A stretch of 64,000 nucleotides of DNA, taken from Prorocentrum cordatum (Eukaryota; Sar; Dinophyceae; Prorocentrales; Prorocentraceae). Below the pieces are notes generated by a model. It was not told the origin of the DNA. It did no database searches and saw only the letters and a list, made by a program, of their open reading frames with translations. This document shows positions 55,615-64,000 of this stretch, piece by piece; the first letter of the stretch is position 1; the number at the start of each line of letters is the position of its first letter. The position numbers and the translations under genes are program-made. Location of the stretch: positions 1-64,000 of the forward strand of contig CAUYUJ010020166.1 in assembly GCA_963575745.1 (NCBI GenBank), written 5' to 3'.

Positions 55615-55760
55615 CCCAAGACGGTACAAGAGGCCCACGAGATGGCCCAAGAGTGCTCCAAGACGCCCACGATGGTTCCAAAACGGCCCAAGGGGCCCCC
55701 AAAAGGCCCCCAGGAGCGTTCCAAGAGCACCCCCAAGAGGGGCCCAATAGGCCAACATCT
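55615..55760 (+). repeat. Degenerate CCCCAAGAGGCC-type repeat
   Basis: Third block of this family (see 12640). Followed by GGATTTTGGCATCTCC, as near the first block. Confidence 0.65.
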
Positions 55761-55914
55761 GCGATGTTCCTTACGTGATTCAAGGATTTTGGCATCTCCA
55801 GTGGCCCCCGTTCGGAGTTCCGACGCTGCTTCGCGACGGCGCTCAGGCCTCACAACATAGCTCTTGCATACCCCATTATCCGAGAAAGCGGGCTGGCGGC
55901 AGAGGGCGAAACCC

Positions 55915-56508
55915 TTACGGATAAAAATGCGGACCTTGCTGGTGACAAGTGAATGAACCGTCGGCGTCGCAAAAGCCGGCTGCGTACGCAGAGGCCTCAT
56001 TTTCTGAAGAACACAATGTCCTCAATCTGGTAACGTACATCTGGGATGTGGTGTTGTTGAGCATGCGAGCTCGTAGTGCGCGTAGCTCGTCTTGTAAGCC
56101 CATTCTTGCTTGTCGCATTGATTCAGAAATAATTGGACCAGGAACTCCTGGAAACAAGGCCCTGCGCTCAAGCAACAGGTTCGCTTGCGGTCGTTTGATG
56201 CACAAGCCAGAGTCGCACAAGTCTTCCAATGCAGTGAACACCGCGGACCCACTGATCTGCCATTGGTAGGTTGGTTGGTAATTAGCACTTATAACCTTGT
56301 GATGTTCGGACAGAAACCCTCCGTACTTACCATGGAAGGAATCTAAAGAGTGTCTCGACTCCGCGGAGATAGCTGCGGTAATTCCAAGCGCCGGAAATAT
56401 GATGCCACTGCGTCTTTTCTTATACATGACGCTACCGTCTCCGTCGAAAAAACCTCCTCGCCAATGTGAGTGCACCACAGGTGCAAAAGCTGCACGTGCT
56501 TTCCGCAT
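55915..56508 (-). CDS. LAGLIDADG homing-endonuclease-like retrogene
   Basis: 197 codons from ATG 56508 to TAA 55915. Two LAGLIDADG-type helices are visible: GGFFDGDGSV at residues 18-27 and AYAAGFCDADGSF at about 174-186. Each carries the acidic residue expected for metal binding. After the first helix come the usual strand residues (IIFPALGITAAI) and LDSFHGKYGGFL; a long helix (MRQARMGLQDELRALRARML) links the domains. The second domain stops 13 residues after its motif, so it lacks its DNA-contact strands and the protein may be inactive or truncated. A DinoSL relic lies 74 bp upstream on the same strand, so this is a reinserted mRNA copy. Normal role of the family is site-specific DNA cleavage in mobile introns or inteins; here it is nuclear and free-standing. 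In-frame GTG and CTG codons lie upstream, but the leader limits the transcript. Confidence 0.7.
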   Translation of the reverse strand: MRKARAAFAPVVHSHWRGGFFDGDGSVMYKKRRSGIIFPALGITAAISAESRHSLDSFHGKYGGFLSEHHKVISANYQPTYQWQISGSAVFTALEDLCDSGLCIKRPQANLLLERRALFPGVPGPIISESMRQARMGLQDELRALRARMLNNTTSQMYVTRLRTLCSSENEASAYAAGFCDADGSFTCHQQGPHFYP

Positions 56509-56582
56509 GGAAACACAAACTGCCCTCACCGCTCTCGAAATATTGTGTGCAGACGCTGCTGGTCCGAGTGGACATGCCTCGA

Positions 56583-56602
56583 CTGAGCCAAACGGCTACG
56601 GA
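56583..56602 (-). other. DinoSL spliced-leader relic (minus strand)
   Basis: TCCGTAGCCGTTTGGCTCAG on minus matches the DinoSL with one base missing in the T run and one A-to-G change in the core; the terminal A also differs. It tags the LAGLIDADG frame as a retrocopy. Confidence 0.8.
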
Positions 56603-56608
56603 ACAAAG

Positions 56609-57110
56609 AGCGGCAGACGGAACCTGATAATCAGGACGAGGACAACGATGATGATGCTGCTGCTGATGATGATGATGATGATGATGATGCTGATGCGTAA
56701 TGAGGTCGCGGATGGAGGGACATGGGAGGATGGGCGAGAAAGCAAGGCAAGCACTGGGTAATCACGTGGATGCATCCGCGTCTGGATGTAGAACGTCGGT
56801 CTCTGGATGGCGCCGCGCCCCCAATGCATCGACGACGCGGTGCAATCGGAAGACCTCCAGGATAGGCCTCTCGAAGCTTCAAGGAAGTCCAATGGCGCCT
56901 CAGAAGCCTCGGCCCTGCGGCCCCCTTGTGGGCGGCCTGGAAAACCATGGCCTGCCGTACCTTGTGAACGGCGATGGTGCGGCGATAGCCCAAGCCTCTC
57001 CTCCTTACCTTCCTCCTCCTCCGCCTCCCCGGTCGGGCTCCTGATCCTCCTGCTGCTGCTCCTCGTCGCAGTTGTCGCGGCCGACCCCTTCCTCGCACGC
57101 CCTCCCATAC
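56609..57110. other. No recognisable gene
   Basis: A short GAT run at 56650-56697, then unique sequence up to the gap. No supported frame. Confidence 0.4.
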
Positions 57111-57210
57111 NNNNNNNNNNNNNNNNNNNNNNNNNNNNNNNNNNNNNNNNNNNNNNNNNNNNNNNNNNNNNNNNNNNNNNNNNNNNNNNNNNNNNNNNNN
57201 NNNNNNNNNN
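57111..57210. other. Assembly gap, 100 N
   Basis: Exactly 100 N, the usual placeholder for a gap of unknown size. Frames across it are meaningless. A minisatellite starts right after it, which probably caused the break. Confidence 0.99.
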
Positions 57211-57840
57211 CCAGCAAACGACTCCCGGTCCCTACCACCGCTCGCATGACATCCCCCACTGTTGTTCCCAGCGCCACTGTCCTCACCACCACTGCCCCCG
57301 CTGGTTCCACCACCGTCCCTATTGTCCCCACCAGTGTCCCCACCACTGTCGCACTGTCCCCACTGTTCCCACAACTGTTCCCACCACGGTTCGTTCCACT
57401 CTCCCCACTGTCTCCACGGACCCAACCACTGCCTATCCCCACTGTCCCCACTGTTCCACTGACTCCTCCGCTGTCCCACTGAGCTGTCCCACTGTTCCCA
57501 CCACTGTCCCCACTGTCCCCACCACTGTCCCCACTGTACCTCTGTCCCTTTGTCCCACCGCCGTCCTCGCCACCGCCTTCACCACTGTCCCCACCACCAT
57601 TGTACCCTCCACTGTCCCACTGTTTCCACCTCATTCCCATTGTCCCCACACCACTGTCCCCACCACCACCGTCACCACCACTGTCCACTGTCCCCCCCTG
57701 TTCCCACCATTGTCCCCACACTGTCCCCACCACTACCGTCCCCACCACTGTCCCACTGTCCCACTGTCCCCACCACTGTCCCGCTATCCCCTCACCACTG
57801 TCCCGCTGTCCCCTCACCCCTGTCCCACACCAACACCGCC
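57211..57840 (+). repeat. CCCCACTGTCC minisatellite
   Basis: More than 600 bp of CCCCACCACTGT, CCCACTGTCCC and related units. Confidence 0.95.
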
Positions 57841-57869
57841 CCACCATGTCCGCACCCCAGCTCGGTTTT

Positions 57870-58072
57870 CGATGGGGGGGGGGGGTTCGAAACCGGTGTG
57901 ACCCCCCCCTGTATTTCGTGGGGGGGGGGGGTTCGAACCGGTAGTGACCCCCCCCCCTTTTCATGATGAGCTGGGGGGGGGGAGGGGTTCGAACCGGTAG
58001 TGACCCCCCCCGGTTTTCCGGAGGGGGGGGGGGAGGGGTTCGAACCGGTAGTGACCCCCCTCCAGTTTTCCG
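57870..58072 (+). repeat. ~55-bp minisatellite with G and C runs
   Basis: Four units of G run, GGTTCGAACCGGTAGTGACC, C run. TTCGAA and ACCGGT palindromes sit in the core. Confidence 0.9.
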
Positions 58073-58465
58073 CCAGCAGCGGTATACCACGCTCTTTCGC
58101 TAGTAATGATGAAGGGGGTGTTGTATTGTCACAGTTGCGGAGCTCATGCATGTGATGATGCAAGGAAGCTCTCAGTCGAATAAGTCCCGACGGCGTGAAT
58201 GCCCAAGTGAGCACCACACGTCAAAGGGAAGGGAGGCGCTGTCTCGCCTCAATCGTGGTCTCCCCCCAAGTCGGGCATGTCTTTTCCCGAAATGGACTGC
58301 ATCGTCTCCTCGCGCCCAGGCTCACTCTGGGTCACCGCATCATTGCCAAAATCCAAACCGAAACCCCTATGATTTTCCCCCACAAGCCGCGGGTGTTTCG
58401 GAGGCCCCAGGAGTTGCAGCACCACGATTCTGTCTCTGGCTTGTCCCACGAAAGAACACCCAGTA

Positions 58466-58654
58466 GTGCGCATGCGTCGCGAGCAGCTTGCGGGTGTCCA
58501 TGAGTTGTGGCAAGAGCTGGCGCCAAAAGAGCGCATGAGAATTTCACGAGTTGTAGCAACCGATCACCAACCTTTTTGTTCAGGATGTGCCTGTCATTTG
58601 CCGGTGGAGGCGAGTGAAAGCACCTGTGGTTGCCACAAGCCTCCTTGGTGCTGA
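58466..58654 (+). CDS. Small Cys-rich frame, uncertain
   Basis: MRREQLAGVHELWQELAPKE then RMRISRVVATDHQPFCSGCA and a CHLPVEASESTCGCHKPPWC tail, ending in TGA. The six cysteines and charged helix are protein-like. The frame remains open upstream without an ATG, so it may be the last exon of a gene. No leader relic is seen. 58140-58465 upstream has no clear gene. Confidence 0.3.
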   Translation: MRMRREQLAGVHELWQELAPKERMRISRVVATDHQPFCSGCACHLPVEASESTCGCHKPPWC

Positions 58655-59040
58655 CTGTCCTCGCAGGTTGAAGGACTTGTGCTGTCCCCCGCCTGCCACG
58701 GGGCGCGCATCCTTACCCAAATTTCGTAATAAAAGGGAGGGGGTCACAACCCTCCCAGACCACAAGTTTTAGACCCCCCCAGACCATCCATGAAAGGGCG
58801 GCACTTTGCCCAGATCCCCCCTAACCCTTCAAGACAGCTCAAATCAGACCCCCCCCGCCAAATGTACCCCCCCTACTTTATTACGGAATCCGGAGTACCC
58901 AGGCTGTCCCGAGGGCTGTCCCCCAAGTCGGGGAGGGTTTGCCCTGTTCGAGGCTCGCTCTATCCGTGCGCCCAGGCCGCAAAGAGCGCCCCCCAAACGC
59001 ATCGGAAACTCGAGGCCTCCACGCCGGCGCGGACTCGATG
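58655..59040. other. No recognisable gene
   Basis: Shares short phrases (CCCCCAAGTCGGG) with 58260-58275, possibly a diverged repeat. Otherwise nothing seen. Confidence 0.4.
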
Positions 59041-59524
59041 CCAAGACGACGGCGACGACGACGGCGAGGACGACGTCGACGGCGGCGACGACGGCGACGG
59101 CGGCGGCGGCGATGGCGGCGACGACGACGGCGGCGGCCACGGCAGCGACGGCGGCGTCCGCGACGACGGCGGAGCACCGGCGCTGCGGGGGGCCGCATGA
59201 AGGCCGCCGGGCCCATCATCCTCGGCGCCTCCGCGCGGATGCCTGGCCAGGGGGGGTCGTGATGGTAGTCATCGTCGTCGTCGTCGTAGCACACGTGGTG
59301 GTCGCCGTTGTCATGGCCGTGGCCGTGGCCGTGGCCGTGGCCGTGGTCGTGGTCGTTGTCGTGTCCATGGTCGACGTCGTCGTCGTCGCCGTGGTCGTCG
59401 TCGTCGTCGTCGTCATCATCGTTTTCGTCATCGTCGTCGTGGTGGTCATCACCATCATCATCATCACCATCACCACCATCATCAACATCATCATTATCAT
59501 CCGCAGCATCATCATCACCATCAC

Positions 59525-59566
<42 letters not shown>

Positions 59567-59765
59567 TATCATCATCATCATCATCATCATCATCGTCGTC
59601 GTCGTCGTCGTCGTCGTCACCATCACCGTCGTTGGCGTCTACATTGTCGAGGCCGTCATCGTTGTCGTCGTCACCGATTCCCCGGCCGTCATCGTCGTTT
59701 TCGTGGTCGTCGGGGTCGTCGTCGATGCTCGTCGTTCTCGCCGTCGTGTTTGTCGACGTCGTAGG
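59041..59765 (+). repeat. (GAC)n, (CGT)n and (CAT)n tracts
   Basis: GAC/GGC at 59041-59165, CGT at 59265-59430, CAT at 59450-59592, CGT to 59765. 59160-59260 carries a GC-rich patch with no gene call. Confidence 0.9.
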
Positions 59766-60262
59766 AAATTGAAGCTCTTGCATGCCATTGGGCCATTTTG
59801 GGAGTCTGAGGGCCTCTGGATGCATCCAGAAACCTGAGGGGCCTCGTCCAATCCCCCCGCCATTCCCTCCTCGCACACCTCTCATCCGTGTGATATTCCT
59901 TACTGGCCTTCCCAAGCTTCTCCTCCAGTTCTCCTCTCCTCTTCCTCCTTCGACTTTCCTCTTTTCCCTCCTTCTCCCCACTCTCAACCTCCTCCCTCCT
60001 CGTGGTCGACGTCAGTATTCGACCCTCCTCAGCCCTCTCACGACATCTGTAAGTTCACGTGACCACTGTCCTCATCCTGCTCCATCTCCTCGTATCTGCC
60101 GTCGTCGCCGTATTCGCCGTCTTCCTGCTCATATGCCTACCCTTGAAATCCCCTGACATCCTGTAGAATCCCATAAAGCTTCTGGAACCACCCTGGAGTA
60201 TCCATGCTCTTCCCATGTCCTGCGTCCCTCTGTGCTGGAATGAGCTTGTTCAAGTCCCGCTA
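59766..60262. other. No recognisable gene
   Basis: TC-rich sequence at 59920-60000 and unique DNA. No supported frame. Confidence 0.4.
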
Positions 60263-60605
60263 TCAGACAGACGTGCCCGTAGCTCGAGCCAGCGTCTCGG
60301 CCCGGATACTCTCACAGCCCATGATATTGAAGCGCTCACTCTTTGTCACTCTAAGGATGGCAGGCGACCCGTTCAGGAATGTGGACCAACCTCTTGCCAT
60401 CGATCGGACGTCCCTTCCGTGCATGTTTCTGTGTGGCGCATGTTGTTGTTTGCTAAACGGTCCTCGCGGGAAACAAGTGCATTGGCCCGGTGATGCCAAG
60501 GCCTTGGCGCCACGCACATCCGCCACTAAACTCGCAAAGGCAACATGCGCCACTGGCCGTGGCCCCACGCACGCGCAGGCGTCCGCAAGACTGCGGCAGC
60601 TGCAT
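60263..60605 (-). CDS. Small two-exon gene candidate split by introner R4
   Basis: Exon 1 (60503-60605) starts MQLPQSCGRLRVRGATASGA and continues CCLCEFSGGCAWR. A GC donor (AAG|GCCTTGG) and an AG acceptor (GCAAGAG|GTTGG) define a 112-nt intron, 60391-60502. Exon 2 (60263-60390) continues in frame as QGWSTFLNGSPAILRVTKSE then RFNIMGCESIRAETLARATG and stops with TGA. The total is 76 residues, Cys-rich in the middle. Unknown function. Upstream DNA is repetitive, so a longer N-terminus is possible. Confidence 0.35.
60393..60500 (-). mobile_element. Introner-like element, family R copy 4
   Basis: The most diverged copy: termini CTTGGCATCACCGGGCC and GGACGTCCGATCGATGGCAAG-like. Flanks AGGC and AGGT (3 of 4). 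Confidence 0.65.
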
Positions 60606-60660
60606 GGGCGAAGTGCCGGCCGCTTTCAAGCTGGAAGTCTGGCTTGAGACTTCCTAATGT
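60606..60660 (+). repeat. Repeat shared with 63033-63085
   Basis: TCAAGCTGGAAGTCTGGCTT then GAGACTTCCTAATG. Near-identical at 63045-63078 (CCAAGCTGGAGGTCTGGCTT). Confidence 0.7.
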
Positions 60661-61234
60661 CAGGTCGGGTCTGTCCACCGGCAGAGGGATTTTGGACGAC
60701 AAATTTGAAATAATAGAAAATACCCCAACTTACAGGGGCCCAAAGGAACCTGCTGGTTTCTTTGGGCCACGACTGTCCCCTTCGCGTCATTCGTCATTTC
60801 TCCCCTTCGCGCCCTTGTTGTCCTACGCACGCTTCAACGACAGAAATTATTGCGTTCACCGCGGGGCCTGCGAGCGCCGTGGAGACGGCGGAGATGACGT
60901 CCAAACCTAAACATCTTCATGTTGAAAGGGGCATATAATCGTACTTCCCCCGTCAAATTCATCCTCAGCCAGTCTTCTTCGTCTCCCGCGCGTTCAACCA
61001 ATTGCGAACACACTCGGGGAACCATCTTTTTTCGCTGCAGGGGCGCGAAGTGCGCGGTAGCTAGCAGCTACTTTGGGAGATCTGGCAAGCAGCCAGCTTA
61101 GGACCTAGGGCGGCAACGAAGGTATGGGAAAAGAACAATAACACGATGGCCAACCGACAGCTTGGAATCATAGCGCGTCGCCGTCTAAAGCCAGAAGAAC
61201 CACAAAAGAATTTGTGCCCAACCCATAAACATCC

Positions 61235-62086
61235 TTAACCGCAGCAGTTGTTCAATTCCAGCATGATATACAAACGCGGCTGCCAGCGGCGCGCCTGACA
61301 CCTGGCCGCCGCTGCTGGATCTGAGGATAGCTCTCCGAATAGACTCTGCAATTTCGCGAGGCGGATCTCGTATGCGAGGCTGAACGTTTGGCCACCGAGT
61401 TCGATAGCGTACCCATTGGAGCTCATAGGTCCCATTGCCCGAAGTAGAGTATTGCCGACGTCGAGCCTGTCGTCTTTGTAAGTGAACGTTTCGCGAAACC
61501 TTGTTGGCACCAAGCAAGCGACCTTGGCATTGTCTCCACCATCTGGTTCGTTGTATTCGGCTCCGCTAGCAAGAGGCTTGTATGTTCTGAAGCGCGCTGG
61601 CATGACCACTGGCGTTCTGGGCTCTCGGGCGTCTTCCTTGCCCCTTGGGCCCGGGTAGCACGGGTTCCAGAATTCTACGTCGCACGACTTATGGTATGTG
61701 AGCATGGTTAGCGTTCCTCCTGAAAGCCAGCTCATTGATTCGAAGGCATTCATCTTGAATCCGCTGCGTGGTTTCCATCCTTGCTTCGATCCGTCGGTTG
61801 CTACGCCCCAACGCGGCGACCCCCAGGATACGACTCCGTACTTGCAGTCGTCGCTGATCGCGTCCGTGTAGCATATAAAACTTATCTTGCAGAATCCAGA
61901 GGCCCCTCCAATTGGGCATTTCGCCCCGTAGTCTTCCAATGTCGTCACATGCTTGACCGTATGTTCGCGAAGCTTGATTCCATTTTCTTTGGCATATTTG
62001 TCAAGCTCTCTGGGACGGTCCAAGTCCGATAGAATCAATTGCTGAAACACGGTTTTGCCGAGATTAGCCGCTGAACCATTCAGGTT
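61235..62086 (-). CDS. Unidentified protein exon or gene
   Basis: A long minus frame open from just after a TGA near 62088 and ending at TAA 61235. It has no in-frame ATG before the well-formed part (GSAANLGKTVFQQLILSDLD), so it is probably an internal or last exon, or 5'-truncated. It reads DRPRELDKYAKENGIKLREH, CKISFICYTDAISDDCKYGV, WNPCYPGPRGKEDAREPRTP and IELGGQTFSLAYEIRLAKLQ. Codon use is balanced and GC is lower than in the repeats. There is no signal peptide or membrane helix. I do not recognise the fold. If 60661-62947 is an element, this may be its gene, but no transposase triad is evident. Confidence 0.55.
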   Translation of the reverse strand, partial: NLNGSAANLGKTVFQQLILSDLDRPRELDKYAKENGIKLREHTVKHVTTLEDYGAKCPIGGASGFCKISFICYTDAISDDCKYGVVSWGSPRWGVATDGSKQGWKPRSGFKMNAFESMSWLSGGTLTMLTYHKSCDVEFWNPCYPGPRGKEDAREPRTPVVMPARFRTYKPLASGAEYNEPDGGDNAKVACLVPTRFRETFTYKDDRLDVGNTLLRAMGPMSSNGYAIELGGQTFSLAYEIRLAKLQSLFGELSSDPAAAARCQARRWQPRLYIMLELNNCCG

Positions 62087-62394
62087 GAATCACAAGTTGG
62101 CCACTGGAGCGTCTGCAAGCTGACGCCACAAAATACAGGTGGGCTGCGGGCAGGGGAGAACTTAGGGAAACGTGTTTGGCCCCTCCTGTCTGGTTTGAAC
62201 CTCGTCCAGGACCGACCTCCTCGTCGCAGCGGCTGGATAAAGCTCAGAGGTCTATAGGGTTTGGGTCTTCGGGTGGTACCATGGGCTTGTCATGTTGCGA
62301 GCTGTTGCGGCCCATGAGAGGCCACAGGGGGAGATTCAGGCAAATCGTTCGAAACGTCCTCTGCATCTGCTCTGAGCGCGGACGATTCTGCTCC

Positions 62395-62765
62395 TCCTCC
62401 TCTTTCTCCTCCTCCGACTTCTCCTCCGACTCCTGCTCCTCGTCCTCCCCTTCCTCCTCCTCCCTCCTCCCCCTCCTCCTACTCCTGCTCCTCCATGTTC
62501 CTTCCTCCTTCTCTTCCTCCTCCTCCTCCTCCTCCTCCTTGTTCTCCCCCTCCTCCGTCCTCCTCCATCCTCATCCCTCCATCTCCCTGCTCCTCCTTAT
62601 CCTCCATCTCCTCCTCCTGATCGTCGTCGTCGTCCTCCTCCTCGCCCTCCTCCTCATCTTCCTCCTCTTCCTCCTCCTCCTCGCCCTACTCCTCTTCCTC
62701 CTCCTGTTCCTCCTCCTCTTCTCCTCCTCCTCCCTCCCTCCCTCCTCCTCCTCATCCATCTTCCC
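62395..62765 (+). repeat. (CTC)n tract
   Basis: About 370 bp of CTC/CTT pyrimidine repeat. Confidence 0.95.
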
Positions 62766-62904
62766 CTCCTTCCTCATATGCATCCGTACTTTCTGTCCCA
62801 CTGTTTTCTCACTACAAATGAATGAGCAGGGAGGGGGCCAAAAGAACCCCAAGGTTCTTTTGGCACTTTCTCTCATTAGATCGTCCCCGGACTCTTTGTT
62901 TTAC

Positions 62905-62947
62905 TATTTTTGAACATTCCCCCTGTAGGGGGACAGGCCCGACTTAG
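62905..62947 (+). repeat. Dispersed motif E
   Basis: AACATTCCCCCTGTAGGGGG then ACAGGCCCGACTTAG. Confidence 0.7.
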
Positions 62948-63109
62948 TTTTAATGGTCAGTTACATGAGCTCCAGGCGTACTTCTGCAACGGCTACTCCG
63001 ATGCGGGACGGGGGGCTGCAGGGACGGGGAGCCCGTCGGCTTCCAAGCTGGAGGTCTGGCTTGAGACTTCCTCATGCTCAGTTGCAGTCGGGCCTATGAC
63101 CGGAGAGCA

Positions 63110-63545
63110 TCCTTCAAGAACGCATGGCCCTCCGGCGGCAAAAACTCACAGAACATCCAAGGGTACCCATCCCCAGGATGCACAATCTTATCCAACAAGC
63201 ACGAAGAACACTAGGGCACCCTCCCCGAACCGACCTCGAGCTTATACCTCGGTCCGACTGTGCTCGGATGGGGGACGGGGGCATTGCTCTTCTCCCCAAG
63301 AATTTCGTCCTTTCTCGAAACAGGGCTCTCCACCGAATGCCAGGCCGAAGAGCGCTCGACTTTCGAGGACCCGCCCCCCGACGTCGCGCCAGGAATGCCT
63401 GTGGGGACTCGTGGGGAGTGGGATCGAGTCCGAACGGTGTGCTGCAGCATGGCTGGCGATCGCTGTGGTCTTGCTCTGTTGATTCTCCTCCTCCCCTTCC
63501 TCCTCTCAGAGGTCTCCGATCGAAGGCCTCCAGAGGCCTCTGGTG
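63110..63545 (-). other. Open frames, no firm gene
   Basis: Two minus frames stay open for most of this stretch (one reads FGLDPTPHESPQAFLARRRG). Lying before element D5, they could be exonic, but I cannot choose between them. Confidence 0.3.
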
Positions 63546-63704
63546 GAGGGGCCCAGGGACACACAAGTAAATAGACACAAATAAAAGGATTCCCCATATT
63601 TCCCCATATTTTCTGGGTTTTCGTCTCCCCCCCATTTCCCATATTTTCCCATGTTTTCTTGGGGATCGCCGAATAATTGTGTCTGCGTGTTCTTTCCCCT
63701 CGTG
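63546..63704 (-). mobile_element. Introner-like element, family D copy 5
   Basis: Same plan as the other D copies (ACACACAAGTAAATAGACAC, paired CCCATATTTTCCCAT units) but starts with CACGAGGGG. No clear target duplication. A GA donor would be the only option. Confidence 0.55.
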
Positions 63705-63856
63705 ATCTCGGTTCCGGGAAGCATCCGGAGGCTCTCCGAGGCCACAGGCCCAGCAAGCCCAAAAGACCACAAAAGAACCTCGATCGTCGATCCTCCTCTG
63801 CCCTCTCCGCTTCGTCCCGTCCTCCCGTCCCCCTCCCGCTCTCCCGCTCCTGCGGC

Positions 63857-63857
<1 letters not shown>

Positions 63858-63887
<30 letters not shown>

Positions 63888-64000
63888 GAGGAGGAGGAGG
63901 AGGAGGAGGAGGAGGAGGAGGAGGAGGAGGAGGAGGAGGAGGAGGAGGAGGAGAGGAGGAGGAGGAGGAGGAGGAGGAGGAGGAGGAGGAGGAGGAGGGC
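63858..64000 (+). repeat. (GGA)n tract, continues past the window
   Basis: Near-perfect GGA from 63858 to the last base. Confidence 0.95.

Larger units (their letters stand above)
60661..62947. mobile_element. Possible 2.3-kb element bounded by inverted motif E ends
   Basis: Left end AGGTCGGGTCTGTCCACCGG and right end ACAGGGGGAC-type motif E form a ~29-bp inverted repeat (about 22 matches). Each end is followed inward by a hairpin: 60737-60768 (GGCCCAAAGGAACC stem, one mismatch) and 62837-62864 (GCCAAAAGAACC stem, perfect). It encloses the 271-codon minus frame. No target duplication is clear, and motif E occurs alone elsewhere, so this could also be chance pairing of two solo ends. Confidence 0.4.

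Noticed and set aside
57886-58060. GGTTCGAACC, like a tRNA T-arm / B box
   Set aside because: No acceptor stem, D-arm or anticodon arm can be built; it is the core of a minisatellite unit.
56807-58090. Frames that cross the N gap
   Set aside because: Gap length is a placeholder, so phase across it is unknown; the right part is minisatellite.

Overview
The window looks like nuclear DNA of a dinoflagellate. The strongest sign is four relics of the dinoflagellate trans-spliced leader (DinoSL): 81-102, 2834-2855 and 5933-5954 on +, and 56583-56602 on -. Three of them sit just upstream of intronless open frames. High GC, huge simple-repeat tracts, and GC or GA intron donors also fit. I cannot name the genus; the density of trinucleotide repeats would suit a Prorocentrum- or Suessiales-type genome.

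Layout. 1-5.1 kb holds two intronless, SL-tagged retrogenes on +. The first is interrupted by one in-frame TAG, the second by one frameshift. 5.1-8.5 kb is satellite DNA: a perfect 21-bp hairpin, an array of a roughly 15-bp unit, ten units of a ~140-bp satellite, then the same 15-bp unit array inverted. 8.6-51 kb is mostly simple repeats (GGA, CGT, CAT, ATGT) and dispersed short repeats, in which GC-rich coding islands appear, nearly all on the minus strand. These islands read as exons of unidentified genes. 53.3-56.6 kb has a stop-interrupted protein relic (+) and an SL-tagged LAGLIDADG endonuclease-like gene (-). 57.1 kb is a 100-N assembly gap. 57.2-58.1 kb is minisatellite. 60.2-63 kb has a small two-exon frame and a 271-codon open frame (-) lying between inverted terminal-like repeats.

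The main discovery candidate is a set of short non-autonomous elements that behave like introners (introns born as transposons). Family D (114-176 bp, five copies) and family R (108-133 bp, four copies) carry 4-6 bp target-site duplications, all lie in the same (minus) orientation, and several interrupt exon-like frames. In the clearest cases (D1 at 8733-8889, D4 at 43576-43743, R2 at 42752-42881, R4 at 60393-60500) exact removal of the element plus one duplication copy rejoins a coherent reading frame; in D1, R2 and R4 a GC...AG splice pair lies inside the duplicated target. Other inverted-repeat families (B, C, F, a TA-flanked mariner-like MITE, several foldbacks) are also present.

Most long open frames in this window are translations of trinucleotide repeats and are not genes. 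Functions are unknown for almost all coding islands. All coordinates were read by eye, and no similarity search was possible.
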